Shown: piece by piece, positions 10,100 through 18,888 of the stretch | Layout: the number at the start of each line of letters is the position of its first letter | How positions within the stretch are numbered: position 1 is the first letter of the stretch | DNA from: Allomuricauda sp. M10 | GTDB lineage: Bacteria; Bacteroidota; Bacteroidia; Flavobacteriales; Flavobacteriaceae | DNA length: 64,000 nt | Assembly: GCF_020782875.1 (NCBI RefSeq) | Contig: NZ_JAJGBN010000009.1 | Location: forward strand, 30,497 to 94,496 | Direction of reading: 5' to 3' | Position numbers and translations under genes: made by a program | Notes under the pieces: generated by a model | Told to the model about the DNA's origin: nothing | Seen by the model: the letters and a program-made list of their open reading frames with translations, nothing else | The model's database searches: none

Positions 10100-10843
10100 T
10101 TGGGAGAACAAACTCAAATAATCAAACTTGATGCCACGGATTCCACAAATCTGTATTTGAAGGAACTTCTGCAGGCCACAACTTTGTTGGACTATACGGT
10201 TGTGGTCACCAAAAAACAGCTAAAGGGGAGGGGGCAAATGGGAACTGTTTGGCAATCTGAAGAAGGTAAAAACTTAACTTTCAGTGTGTTGAAAAATTTT
10301 GATGCGTTACACGTAGAGCATCAATTTTTGTTGAACATGGGTGTTTCCATGGCCGTGGTAGATGTGCTCAAAGAGTTGGCGGTGCCAGATGTCAGCGTGA
10401 AATGGCCCAACGACATTATGTCAGGTACTTTTAAGATTTGTGGTATTTTGATTGAAAATGTTTTGAAGGGCACTTTCGTCAGTCAGGCCATCATCGGTAT
10501 TGGTCTGAACGTAAACCAAGCCCATTTTGAAAATCTGGACAAGGCATCGTCCCTAAAAATGATAACTGGAACCTTTTTCGATTTAGATGAACTTATGCAT
10601 CGGATTTTGGAAAGGCTACAGTATCATTTGGAGTTTTTGGAAAGCAAAACGGTAGCCCAATTGCTCCCATCCTATGAAAAATTGTTATTCAGAAAAGACA
10701 AACCATCCACCTTTACCAATGGCCAAGGGGAAATGTTCATGGGGTTTATTAGAAGCGTTTCTCCCACAGGAAAATTGGTCCTGGAACTGGAGGACCACAT
10801 TTTGAAGGAATACGATCTTAAGGAAGTGACCTTGCTTTATTGA
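10100..10843 (+). CDS. birA: Biotin--[acetyl-CoA carboxylase] ligase
   Basis: Attaches biotin to the carboxyl carrier protein of biotin-dependent carboxylases. It is the short 247-residue form without the N-terminal DNA-binding domain, so it is not expected to act as a repressor. KGRGQMGTVWQSEEGKNL holds the ATP/biotin loop (GRG..G..W). VKWPNDIM and GILIEN are the catalytic core, and GIGLNVN follows. The only in-frame start near the family N-terminus (IIKLDATDSTN) is TTG at 10100, preceded by AAGG at a plausible distance. The 3' end overlaps the convergent SRPBCC gene by 7 nt. Confidence 0.92.
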   Translation: MGEQTQIIKLDATDSTNLYLKELLQATTLLDYTVVVTKKQLKGRGQMGTVWQSEEGKNLTFSVLKNFDALHVEHQFLLNMGVSMAVVDVLKELAVPDVSVKWPNDIMSGTFKICGILIENVLKGTFVSQAIIGIGLNVNQAHFENLDKASSLKMITGTFFDLDELMHRILERLQYHLEFLESKTVAQLLPSYEKLLFRKDKPSTFTNGQGEMFMGFIRSVSPTGKLVLELEDHILKEYDLKEVTLLY

Positions 10844-11235
10844 CCAATCTTGTCCATGTTGGTGGACAGGGTTTCCATGAAATTGGTAATCGGGGATTTG
10901 ATCATCATGGCCATCATGGCGTTGAACTGGCCTTCAAAACTCAAACCTACCTCACTTTCATTTTCACCCAAAGCCGTAATATCTGCAGTTAAGGTAAAGG
11001 GCAATTTATCACTGGCGGCACCAAGCACCACTTTGTCATTTGGGTTTTGTTCCTTCAGCCTCAAGATAATTTCGGGCATGCCCTTAAGGGCAAATTTGAA
11101 GGTGTTCTCATCCAACACCTCAAACTTGTCAATATTGTCAGGCATCAAGGTTTCAAAGTTTTTGATGTCTGTCAAGAAATCAAAAACTTCTTTGTCGCTC
11201 TTTGCGATTTTCTTTTTGGAAGCTTCTATGTGCAT
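10837..11235 (-). CDS. SRPBCC-fold protein
   Basis: A 132-residue protein with the START/polyketide-cyclase-like fold: an N-terminal strand, the helix pair VFDFLTDIKNFETLMP, an antiparallel sheet, and a long C-terminal helix (MKSPITNFMETLSTNMDKI). The hydrophobic cavity of this fold binds small lipophilic ligands. No catalytic residues can be named. It ends 9 nt from the pyrE stop on the same strand and is probably transcribed with pyrE. Common in Flavobacteriia; role unknown. Confidence 0.75.
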   Translation of the reverse strand: MHIEASKKKIAKSDKEVFDFLTDIKNFETLMPDNIDKFEVLDENTFKFALKGMPEIILRLKEQNPNDKVVLGAASDKLPFTLTADITALGENESEVGLSFEGQFNAMMAMMIKSPITNFMETLSTNMDKIGQ

Positions 11236-11244
11236 TGTTGCTAT

Positions 11245-11883
11245 TTATTTCCATTCCTGCGGATTGGATCTCCATTCCAACAGGGTTTTTAGTTGTGAAT
11301 CTTTAATATAGTGGGTTTCCGAAGCCTGTTCGATCAAATGTTCGTAATCGGAAAGGGTGTGGAGTTCCACACCTTCTGCTTCAAAATTGGCACTTGCCAC
11401 TGGAAAACCGTAAGTGAAAATGGCGATCATGCCTTTAACCTTGGCATTTTGGTCCTTTAGTGCACGAACGGCATTAAGGCTGCTTTTGCCTGTACTGATC
11501 AGGTCTTCGATGACCACCACAGTCTGACCGGATTCAAAATAACCTTCAATTTGGTTCTGTCTACCGTGCGATTTTGGTTCGGGCCTAACATAAACGAATG
11601 GAAGCCCCAAGGCTTCGGCCACCAGAATACCGATGCCGATGGCGCCGGTGGCCACTCCGGCGATCACATCCGGCTTGCCGTAAAGTCTTTCAACCTGCTT
11701 GGCCATTTCCTCCCTTACAAAATTCCGAATTTCAGGGTAGGAGAGCATTACCCTGTTATCGCAATATATTGGCGATTTCCAACCCGAAGCCCATGTAAAT
11801 GGATTTTCGGGTTCCAACTTTATTGCATTAATTTGCAGCAGAAGCTCAGCTGTTTTTTTTGCTATTCCCTTATCTAAAACCAT
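11245..11883 (-). CDS. pyrE: Orotate phosphoribosyltransferase
   Basis: Converts orotate and PRPP to OMP in pyrimidine synthesis. The 212-residue product starts [18 protein letters not shown] 39-residue longer frame is rejected because it would run through the start of the divergent NUDIX gene and does not match the family. The PRPP-binding loop is [14 protein letters not shown], and [19 protein letters not shown] holds the catalytic flexible loop. Only 7 nt separate its ATG from the ATG of the divergent NUDIX gene. A TACATTTG box ends 4 nt before the ATG, so the message may be leaderless. Confidence 0.95.
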   Translation of the reverse strand: MVLDKGIAKKTAELLLQINAIKLEPENPFTWASGWKSPIYCDNRVMLSYPEIRNFVREEMAKQVERLYGKPDVIAGVATGAIGIGILVAEALGLPFVYVRPEPKSHGRQNQIEGYFESGQTVVVIEDLISTGKSSLNAVRALKDQNAKVKGMIAIFTYGFPVASANFEAEGVELHTLSDYEHLIEQASETHYIKDSQLKTLLEWRSNPQEWK

Positions 11884-11887
11884 TGCG

Positions 11888-11895
11888 CAAATGTA
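11888..11895 (-). promoter_or_regulatory. pyrE promoter -7 box
   Basis: TACATTTG on the minus strand matches the Bacteroidota -7 consensus TAnnTTTG and ends only 4 nt before the pyrE ATG, predicting transcription from about the start codon itself. No clear TTG was found at the -33 distance. The box contains the start codon of the divergent NUDIX gene (11891-11893). Confidence 0.45.
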
Positions 11896-12487
11896 TGAAG
11901 TTTTTGTTAATGAGTCCCCACTGATTTTAACAAACGAGCGCCCGGAACATACCAACGGAAACCTATTCTTGTTGGATGGTGATTCTATAATGGAGGCCAT
12001 TCATTTGCTATCCAAGAAGAAACTGAAAAAGGCATACTTGTACCATCCGGATAAGGATAAGATCCTGAAAATTTTCATGCACAAGATACCAGTGATCGTT
12101 GCCGGAGGCGGTTTTGTGGTGAATGAAAAGGGCAAGGTGCTCTTCATCAAAAGGAATGGAAAATGGGATTTGCCGAAGGGAAAAGTGGATAAGGGCGAAA
12201 CCATTGAAAGTGCCGCCATACGTGAAGTGGAGGAGGAAACCGGGGTGAAGAACCTAAAAATGGAACGTTTTTTACGCACCACCTACCATGTTTTTAAACG
12301 CAATGGTGCCTATTGGTTGAAACAGACGCATTGGTTTTTAATGTCTACTGACTATACCGGAAAATTAATTGCCGAAAAAGCCGAAGGCATTGAAAAGGTA
12401 AAATGGAAAGGTCCTGAAAAAACCCAAAAAGCCATCAAAAATTCCTATAAAAACATAGCTATTTTGTTCAAGCAAGTGGCTACCTAG
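11891..12487 (+). CDS. NUDIX hydrolase
   Basis: A 198-residue pyrophosphohydrolase with a complete NUDIX box at residues 97-119: [20 protein letters not shown] then TGV, fitting Gx5Ex7REUxEExGU. The 70 residues before it form an N-terminal extension ([16 protein letters not shown]) seen in flavobacterial relatives that sit beside pyrE. The substrate is unknown. The pyrE pairing suggests a nucleotide or sugar-nucleotide link, which is only inference. The start codon is 7 nt from that of pyrE, and the 3' end overlaps the convergent M14 gene by 8 nt. Confidence 0.88.
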   Translation: MYEVFVNESPLILTNERPEHTNGNLFLLDGDSIMEAIHLLSKKKLKKAYLYHPDKDKILKIFMHKIPVIVAGGGFVVNEKGKVLFIKRNGKWDLPKGKVDKGETIESAAIREVEEETGVKNLKMERFLRTTYHVFKRNGAYWLKQTHWFLMSTDYTGKLIAEKAEGIEKVKWKGPEKTQKAIKNSYKNIAILFKQVAT

Positions 12488-14252
12488 CCAAAATGCCCGA
12501 AGCTTTACTTTCCTTGGCAATCCTGTAAATGGGATAGGCCAGATAGGCATCCTCCAAATATTTGGAACGTTGGAAAATCCAATCCAATTGGGCGTACCAA
12601 TTGTTCGCGAAATTGAGGTCCAGATTTTTCTTGGCTTCAAAGTTCTGCCTCAAAATGGAGTCCTGTTGTAACATTTCCAAGGCGATATCCTCAAAAACAT
12701 AGGGTGAAAAGCCTTCTTTCTGCTGAAGTACGGTATCGAAGAAATTCCAGTTGAAAAAGGAATCCACCGCATGGGGTTCCAATGTCTCCAACAAATACCG
12801 AATACCGGGTTGACGGGTCGGTACCACATAATCACCTGCCCTAAAACGGACTTTCTTGGTGCTTTTTTCCACTTTGGTGTTGGAGTGGGGATAATGGCCT
12901 TCGTAAGGGGAATTTCGAGTGTCGTAATCCAAAATTTTATAGGCTTCCACTGTTAATGTGGTATCCTTGTCCAGTTTGAAATACTGGATTTTGTTGACAT
13001 CCAACCGTTCAATTACCTTTTGCCAACTTTGTTTCACTACATAGGCATCTGGTACCGAAACGGTGTCCAAGGGATAAAAATAATCTTGGTAAACCGTTTC
13101 TTTTACAAAAGGTCTGCTTCGGTCGTATTTTAATCTGGGTAGTCCGGTAACCTCGCTGGTGGGTCGGTCAGCTTCAAACCCCTTGAATTGTAAAATGGAA
13201 CTTTTGGTGGTGTCTACTGCCCAATTGAAGTAATATTCGGAAAGATCTACGTTTTTTTCCAACGTCTCTTTTCGCAAGGATTTAATTGTCTTATGTTCTT
13301 TTTCCACCACGTCCAAAAGACTTTCCATGAGCACATAGGTTCCCTCCACTCGTTGGTCATAGGGTTTTAGCATGTGTGTTTCCACCATGAGGCCCAGTGT
13401 ACTCCATAGGGTAGTATAACCGGTGGAATATCTGGGATGGTCCATAAATTGGCTAAAGCCAAGTTCAGGCGGCATGTTGAACACGTTCACATAAGGGGTA
13501 ATGTCCCATTCCTTCTCCAACAACGATTTTTCAATTTTGGGCATAAAGGAATCATGCAAGTATTCGCCCATTTTGCCACCAAGCTTGTTGTGTTGGGTGA
13601 ACAGATGGGTGAGGGTATATTGGTAATCGGCACCATTACTCACATGGTTATCTATAAATACATCGGGTTTCACCGAATGGAAAATGTCTGCAAAGGTCCT
13701 TGCGTTCTTGGTGTCCATTTTGATAAAATCCCGGTTCAGGTCATAATTGAGTGCATTGCCGCGGAAACCATATTCCAACGGACCATTTTGATTGGCACGT
13801 GTAGTGGAATTCCGGTTCAACGATCCACCAACGTTATAAATGGGGATGGTGACCAAGACGGTCTTCTTGGGAGTGGGAATCTTACCTGTGGCCAAATCCC
13901 TATAGAGCATCATGGTGGCGTCAATACCATCGCTTTCACCTGGATGGATGCCATTATTGATCAAAATGATGGATTTTTCCTTTCGGATGTTCTCAAAATT
14001 GAAATCCCCTTCCGGATTAAAGGTAACCATGTGCAGAGGAAATCCACTGTCCGTTTTGCCTATGGTGTGTACATTGATCTGAGGAAAATCCCGTGCCAAG
14101 GAAATATAAAAATCAATGGTCTGTTGATATGTGGCCGTTTCCTTGCCTCCAGAGATTTCGAAATGAGTTAGGAAAGAGTTGACCTTGTCCTGCTTTTCTG
14201 TTTCGCAGGACAAAAGGAGAACAAGGGTCGCAAAAAAAACTAAATGTTTCAA
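12480..14252 (-). CDS. M14-family zinc carboxypeptidase-like lipoprotein
   Basis: A 590-residue exported lipoprotein: [16 protein letters not shown] has a lipobox ending in Cys16. The M14 catalytic domain shows HPGE (residues 103-106, zinc ligands) and [12 protein letters not shown] with the third ligand histidine near residue 200. A C-terminal region of about 250 residues has no domain I recognise. It would trim peptides or cell-wall fragments at the membrane surface. The only usable start is TTG at 14252, because an in-frame stop lies just upstream and the signal peptide begins there. Confidence 0.85.
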   Translation of the reverse strand: MKHLVFFATLVLLLSCETEKQDKVNSFLTHFEISGGKETATYQQTIDFYISLARDFPQINVHTIGKTDSGFPLHMVTFNPEGDFNFENIRKEKSIILINNGIHPGESDGIDATMMLYRDLATGKIPTPKKTVLVTIPIYNVGGSLNRNSTTRANQNGPLEYGFRGNALNYDLNRDFIKMDTKNARTFADIFHSVKPDVFIDNHVSNGADYQYTLTHLFTQHNKLGGKMGEYLHDSFMPKIEKSLLEKEWDITPYVNVFNMPPELGFSQFMDHPRYSTGYTTLWSTLGLMVETHMLKPYDQRVEGTYVLMESLLDVVEKEHKTIKSLRKETLEKNVDLSEYYFNWAVDTTKSSILQFKGFEADRPTSEVTGLPRLKYDRSRPFVKETVYQDYFYPLDTVSVPDAYVVKQSWQKVIERLDVNKIQYFKLDKDTTLTVEAYKILDYDTRNSPYEGHYPHSNTKVEKSTKKVRFRAGDYVVPTRQPGIRYLLETLEPHAVDSFFNWNFFDTVLQQKEGFSPYVFEDIALEMLQQDSILRQNFEAKKNLDLNFANNWYAQLDWIFQRSKYLEDAYLAYPIYRIAKESKASGILAR

Positions 14253-14279
14253 GGTGCTGGGGTACTTTGTTAGTTATAC

Positions 14280-14307
14280 CAAAAGTAACTTTTTTCGGTG
14301 GCCCCAA
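14280..14307 (-). promoter_or_regulatory. Promoter of the M14 peptidase gene
   Basis: On the minus strand TTG (14307-14305), a 17-nt spacer and TACTTTTG (14287-14280) match the Bacteroidota consensus. The predicted start near 14273 lies about 20 nt before the TTG start codon and supports that start. Confidence 0.5.
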
Positions 14308-14325
14308 AAATACGGAATATTATGA

Positions 14326-14739
14326 TTATGAGGCCATATGGAAACCTTCCAAATCGGAAACCTCTATTTTGAAAATGGGTTTGTTCTTAAAATTGAGTTG
14401 ATGCGGGCATTTCTCCTTAAAATCGTTCCAACGTTGGTAATCGGATGGATCAATGGACGAAGTGATCATGTTGATGATGATCCGGTCGTGTATGTCAAGT
14501 CCGATCAATTCTTCCAAAAAATCCCAGCCATCCATTATGGGCATGTTGATATCTAAAAATATTACTTCCGGGATATCCTGTTCCAAGGTAAGCCTTTCGG
14601 CCAAAGCATCGAATGCCTCCTTTCCATTTTGAAAAATTTGGATGTCGTCACAGATAGCCACTGGTTTCAACATTTTTTTTATGCCGAATACGGTTATGGG
14701 ATCATCGTCCACAATAAAAATACTACTTAATTTCTTCAT
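14326..14739 (-). CDS. Response regulator receiver protein
   Basis: A single receiver domain of 137 residues with no output domain. Acidic pocket DDD at 11-13, phosphoacceptor Asp63 in FLDINMP, and a Thr/Ser switch region (MITSSID). The C-terminal conserved lysine is in FKNKPI. The ATG at 14739 follows the family (MKKLSSIFIVDDDP) and overlaps the histidine kinase gene by 17 nt, so the two are translationally coupled and almost certainly partners. With no output domain it must act by protein contact or phosphorelay. Confidence 0.9.
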   Translation of the reverse strand: MKKLSSIFIVDDDPITVFGIKKMLKPVAICDDIQIFQNGKEAFDALAERLTLEQDIPEVIFLDINMPIMDGWDFLEELIGLDIHDRIIINMITSSIDPSDYQRWNDFKEKCPHQLNFKNKPIFKIEVSDLEGFHMAS

Positions 14740-16552
14740 TAAAATATACGTTGAAGGTAGTTCCCTTGTCCACTTCACTGTTCACGGTAATCTTTCCGCC
14801 CATGGCCTCGATTTGGTTGCGTACCAAGTACAATCCGAATCCTTTGGCGTCCTTGTTATTATGGAATGTCTTATACATGCCGAATATTTTGTCGCCATAC
14901 CTTTCAAGGTCAATTCCCAATCCATTGTCTGCAATGGACAGGATGATCTTGTTGTCGAGCTTTTTGGTGGTTAGGGTAATGATAGGTTTTCTTTCAGGAC
15001 TTCTGTATTTTACGGCATTGGTCAACAAGTTCAAAATAATACTGTCCATATAGGCCGGAATACTTTTTACAACATGTTTTTGGTCCACTTCGTTGTTGAT
15101 CAATACTTGGTTTTTATCCAAGAAGGCGGTCAAACTATGTTGTACCTTAATAATGTGGTCATAAATGTTGATGGGTTCCTTTTTAAGGTTGATGTTGGTA
15201 TTGATGTCCACCACTTGGTTCAGGTTTTCCAAGGTTTCCAGCAAATTGTCCGAAGCCTGGGTCAACATGGTGATGATATGTTCCCTTTCCTTTTCATTTT
15301 CCTCCGATTTTAAAAATTGCAGCAACATGGAAAAGTTGGCCGAGTGGGATCGAAGGTTGTGGGAAACAATATGGGCGAAATTGATCAGTTTCTTGTTCTG
15401 GATGGAAGTCAGGTTGATCAGATTGCGCAGCTGATCTTCTTTCTTTTTAATGGCCGAGATATCCATGCTTATGCCAATCAAACCGCTTACCTTACTGTTA
15501 AGGTCGAACAATGGAATCTTGGAGGTCAGGAAATTGGTGGCCTGCCCATTCTTTTTGATGCTAATGGTCTCTTTGCCCAAAATGGGTTTCAAGGTTTTGA
15601 GGACTTCAAGGTCTTCTTCCCTCGATATTTTGGCAACTTCCTCATCATAAAGGTCAAAATCGGTTTTACCTAGTAATTCTTTGGGACTTTTTTCCAGGTA
15701 TTCGCACTCCGATTTGTTCACTAGGATTTTTTTGGAATCCAGGTCTTTTACAAAAACGTTCAATGGTAGGTTGTCGATCAAGGCAGTGAGCAATTGTTGA
15801 TTTTCCATAACCTTGGTCTCGGTCATCACTTGCTCGTGAATGTCTTGGAAGGTGCCAAATACCTTAACAACTTCTCCGTTTTTTTCAATGGCCTTTCCGG
15901 CAGATTGTATCCATCGTTCCTCGCCGTTGTGGGTAATGATCATCAATCTTTCATTGAAAGGAGTACGTTCATGGATGGCTTTGTGGAATAACATGGAAAT
16001 CTTGTTCCTGCTATATCCGGGTTTGTAAAATTCAATGGCCTCATTCACGTTTGGGACGAAAGACAGGGGGACTTGGTGTATTTTCTTGGTTTCTTCACAC
16101 CAATAAAGTTTTTCGGTCTGGACATCAAATTCCCAGCAGCCTACTTGGGCCACTTCGGATTTGGTCTTTAATATGGCATTGATTCGCTCAATTTCCAGTT
16201 CATTTTTTACTTCCCTGGAAATATCACTGGTCTGGACAATGGACCCTATAATATTCTCCTTTTCATCATACCAAGGTGTAAAGCTGGTTTCTAACCATCT
16301 TGCCTCCCTGTCATTGACCATTTCATGGCGAATGGAAAAGGTTTTTTGGATGCTTAGTTTTTCATTGAGGTTGTCAACATTTTCCAACAAATTGCAAATG
16401 TTGACCTCTATGATGCTCTTGGGAGGCAATCCAAATATTACGAACCATGAGTCTGAAGCGTCTACAACCATACCGTCCAAACCGACCAAAGCGGTGGCTT
16501 GCGGTAGCTGTTTGAGTAGATAGTGCTGCTCGATTCTCTCAACTGCTTTCAA
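14723..16552 (-). CDS. PAS-domain sensor histidine kinase
   Basis: A 609-residue cytoplasmic kinase with no membrane span. Three PAS-like domains lie at about residues 15-120, 130-250 and 255-375; the last two have PAC-type ends (FGTFQDIHE, GLIGISMDISAIKK). The dimerisation helix carries the phospho-accepting His near residue 399 in FAHIVSHNLRSH. The ATPase domain shows the N box (LLTNAVKYRSPE), DNGLGIDLERYG and GFGLYLVRNQIEAMGG. The start is TTG at 16552, since an in-frame TAA lies four codons upstream. The signal is unknown, but an intracellular cue is likely. Confidence 0.92.
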   Translation of the reverse strand: MKAVERIEQHYLLKQLPQATALVGLDGMVVDASDSWFVIFGLPPKSIIEVNICNLLENVDNLNEKLSIQKTFSIRHEMVNDREARWLETSFTPWYDEKENIIGSIVQTSDISREVKNELEIERINAILKTKSEVAQVGCWEFDVQTEKLYWCEETKKIHQVPLSFVPNVNEAIEFYKPGYSRNKISMLFHKAIHERTPFNERLMIITHNGEERWIQSAGKAIEKNGEVVKVFGTFQDIHEQVMTETKVMENQQLLTALIDNLPLNVFVKDLDSKKILVNKSECEYLEKSPKELLGKTDFDLYDEEVAKISREEDLEVLKTLKPILGKETISIKKNGQATNFLTSKIPLFDLNSKVSGLIGISMDISAIKKKEDQLRNLINLTSIQNKKLINFAHIVSHNLRSHSANFSMLLQFLKSEENEKEREHIITMLTQASDNLLETLENLNQVVDINTNINLKKEPINIYDHIIKVQHSLTAFLDKNQVLINNEVDQKHVVKSIPAYMDSIILNLLTNAVKYRSPERKPIITLTTKKLDNKIILSIADNGLGIDLERYGDKIFGMYKTFHNNKDAKGFGLYLVRNQIEAMGGKITVNSEVDKGTTFNVYFNEEIK

Positions 16553-16742
16553 AGTACGGGGGTTTTACAATTAAGAAATTTCTGACCAATGTATAAGTAT
16601 TGGGTAAGCTAACTTATTTAATGTTGTGAAAGGGATAAAAATTGTGGTCTCTTTGAAAAATGCCTGTGTTTGTATAATTTAAGAGAGGCAGATTTAACCT
16701 ACAATTGAACTGGAATAACCTTCTTAAACGTGCAGGGGAGGA

Positions 16743-17201
16743 TTAGCGATTGACCACGACGGTATCGGGAACAAGTCCGGTATAATCGCCACCATTTCGG
16801 ATAACGTCCCGCACAATGGAAGAGCTAATGAACGACTTTCCTGAAGAAGTCAATAAGAAGACGGTTTCTATTTCCGAAAGCTTTCTGTTGGTGTGGGCGA
16901 TGGCTTTTTCAAACTCAAAATCTGCAGGGTTACGCAATCCCCTTAAAATAAATTCCGCACCGATTTCCTTGCAAAAATCCACCGTCATTCCTTGGTAGGT
17001 GACCACCTTGATCTTGGGCTCATCTTTAAAGGCATCTGCAATGAACTTGGTCCTTTCTTCCAAAGTGAACATGTATTTTTTGTCGGCATTGATCCCGATG
17101 GCGATGACCAATTCATCAAAAAGCGTAATACCCCTTTTGATGATGTCGTAGTGGCCAAGGGTTAGGGGGTCAAAGGAACCGGGGAACAATGCGCGTCTCA
17201 T
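16743..17201 (-). CDS. coaD: Phosphopantetheine adenylyltransferase
   Basis: Catalyses the fourth step of coenzyme A synthesis (4'-phosphopantetheine plus ATP to dephospho-CoA). The 152-residue length is typical. The nucleotidyltransferase motif FPGSFDPLTLGHYDII (TxGH) is at the N-terminus, and LTSSGKSFISSSIVRDV is the C-terminal ATP-binding ISSTxxR-type motif. It sits 37 nt after ddl on the same strand. Confidence 0.96.
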   Translation of the reverse strand: MRRALFPGSFDPLTLGHYDIIKRGITLFDELVIAIGINADKKYMFTLEERTKFIADAFKDEPKIKVVTYQGMTVDFCKEIGAEFILRGLRNPADFEFEKAIAHTNRKLSEIETVFLLTSSGKSFISSSIVRDVIRNGGDYTGLVPDTVVVNR

Positions 17202-17238
17202 ATAGTGGAAAAGAAAGTTTGTTTAAAAATACGCTTTT

Positions 17239-18213
17239 CTAGGCTAATGCTTCCGTTATGGCACTATCAAAAAGTTCTTCCAAGCTAATGCCTGCCGTTC
17301 TTGCCTGTTGTGGCAAAAGGCTTTCTTCCGTCAATCCAGGAGTGGTGTTTACTTCCAACAAATGGGGCACATCACCAATAAAAATAAACTCGCTTCGGGT
17401 ATAACCTTTCAATCCAAGTGTCTTGTAGATGAACTCGGCCCACTTGCGAACATTTTTTTCCTGATTCTCATTGATCCTAGCAGGGGTGATTTCCTGTGAC
17501 TTGCCTTGGTACTTCGCTTCAAAATCAAAAAAATCGTTTTCCGAAATAATTTCGGTTATCGGCAATACCATCACCTCGCCTTTATATGTAATCACACCTA
17601 CGGACACCTCGGTCCCTTCCAAAAAGGATTCGATGATCACTTGGTCATCTTCTTTGAACGCGCTATCGATGGCCTTTTGAAGTTCGTTTTTTTGGTACAC
17701 TTTGGACACTCCATAACTACTGCCTGCTCTATTGGCCTTCACAAAACAGGGTAGTCCCACTTTTTTAATGATGCCCTCCTCATCTACCTCCTGACCTTTG
17801 TTCAGGTGATATGAAATGGCACATGGGATTGCATAAGGCTTTAACGTGCTCAAAAGATCCCGTTTATTGAAGGTTAGCGCAGATTCGTAATGGTTGCAAG
17901 AGGTGTGGGGAATGCCCAAAAGCTCAAAATAGGCCTGCATGAGTCCGTCTTCACCCGGTGTGCCGTGAATGGCATTGAAAACACAATCAAAATGTATTTT
18001 TTGCCCATTTACATTGATGCTGAAATCGCCTCTATCAACCGGATATTCGTTGTCGCCCTTATCCAGATAAAACCATTTCTCTTTGGAGATGATAATGCGG
18101 TATGCATTGTATTTTTCAGGGTTCAGGTATTTGTTCACAACGTTCCCACTTTTTATGGAAATACCGTACTCACTGGAGTAACCTCCCATGATGATGGCAA
18201 TGTTCTTTTTCAT
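17239..18213 (-). CDS. ddl: D-alanine--D-alanine ligase
   Basis: Joins two D-alanines for the peptidoglycan stem peptide. The 324-residue ATP-grasp enzyme starts MKKNIAIIMGGYSSEYGISI. HGTPGEDGLMQAYFELLGIP is the N-terminal substrate loop, GLPCFVKANRAGSSYGVSKV the ATP-grasp lysine/glycine loop, and LLEVNTTPGLTEESLLP the C-terminal metal- and substrate-binding motif. No missing residues were noticed. It is divergent from the PASTA protein gene, leaving about 80 bp between starts, a pairing that groups cell-wall functions. Confidence 0.96.
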   Translation of the reverse strand: MKKNIAIIMGGYSSEYGISIKSGNVVNKYLNPEKYNAYRIIISKEKWFYLDKGDNEYPVDRGDFSINVNGQKIHFDCVFNAIHGTPGEDGLMQAYFELLGIPHTSCNHYESALTFNKRDLLSTLKPYAIPCAISYHLNKGQEVDEEGIIKKVGLPCFVKANRAGSSYGVSKVYQKNELQKAIDSAFKEDDQVIIESFLEGTEVSVGVITYKGEVMVLPITEIISENDFFDFEAKYQGKSQEITPARINENQEKNVRKWAEFIYKTLGLKGYTRSEFIFIGDVPHLLEVNTTPGLTEESLLPQQARTAGISLEELFDSAITEALA

Positions 18214-18265
18214 CGGCTTTCTAAATATCGCAAGGCCAAAATAAAGAAAAAAGGGCTGGCTTTCC

Positions 18266-18273
18266 TATATTTG
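18266..18273 (+). promoter_or_regulatory. -7 box upstream of the PASTA gene
   Basis: TATATTTG fits TAnnTTTG and lies 19 nt before the ATG. No TTG at the -33 distance was seen, so the call is tentative. Confidence 0.4.
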
Positions 18274-18292
18274 TTCCGATAAGGTTTAGTGC

Positions 18293-18886
18293 ATGAAAAA
18301 TTTTTTGAACTTTTTGAAAAGCAAGACTTTTCTCATCCAACTTGGTCTGGCCATTGTGGCCGTTATAGTCTTGGTCTTCTTGGCCATGCAATGGCTTAAG
18401 GGGACCACCAACCACGGTGAGTTTGTAGAGGTACCGGATTTTTCCAAAATGTCGGTATCGGAAATGCGAAAGACAGTGGAAGAGGCTGGGTTGCGCTATC
18501 AAGTTTTGGATTCCTCCAACTATAATCCCGATTACCCACGATTTTCCATTTTGGATCAGAATCCACCGGCCGGTAATAAGGTAAAGGCCAACCGTAAAAT
18601 TTATTTTACGGTAAATCCATCTGGGTATAAAAAGGTAAGTGTGCCCGATATCATTCAGGTGACGCAGCGAAATGCCGCTTCCATGTTACGTGCTGTAGGC
18701 CTTGATGTGGAGCGTGTCACCTATATTGACGAATTGGGTAAGGACATGGTCTACAACATCAAGTTCAAGGGTAAATATGTAAAGCCCGGCGACAAGTTGC
18801 CCAAGACCTCCAAGATCGAGTTGATTTGCGGTAACGGTACCATTCCGGGTAGCGCAAAGGTTAAGGCCGAATCTGATTCCGAATAA
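18293..18886 (+). CDS. PASTA domain-containing membrane protein
   Basis: A 197-residue protein with one N-terminal span (about residues 14-33, LIQLGLAIVAVIVLVFLAMQ) and a C-terminal extracytoplasmic part of two to three PASTA domains. Examples are FVEVPDFSKMSVSEMRKTVE with SILDQNPPAGNKVKANRKIY, and VPDIIQVTQRNAASMLRAVG. PASTA domains bind uncrosslinked peptidoglycan. There is no kinase or transpeptidase domain, so it may be an adaptor. It ends 2 nt before the RluD-type gene and lies divergent from ddl, both consistent with a wall-sensing role that is inferred only. Confidence 0.88.
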   Translation: MKNFLNFLKSKTFLIQLGLAIVAVIVLVFLAMQWLKGTTNHGEFVEVPDFSKMSVSEMRKTVEEAGLRYQVLDSSNYNPDYPRFSILDQNPPAGNKVKANRKIYFTVNPSGYKKVSVPDIIQVTQRNAASMLRAVGLDVERVTYIDELGKDMVYNIKFKGKYVKPGDKLPKTSKIELICGNGTIPGSAKVKAESDSE

Positions 18887-18888
18887 CC

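Noticed and set aside
12001..12282. Minus-strand frame inside the NUDIX gene and the 5' extension of the pyrE frame to 12000
   Set aside because: They lie fully over the well-supported NUDIX gene, and the pyrE family starts at [10 protein letters not shown].
13437..14171. 244-residue plus-strand frame over the M14 peptidase gene
   Set aside because: Antisense shadow; low-complexity and no recognisable domain, while the minus strand has signal peptide and zinc motifs.
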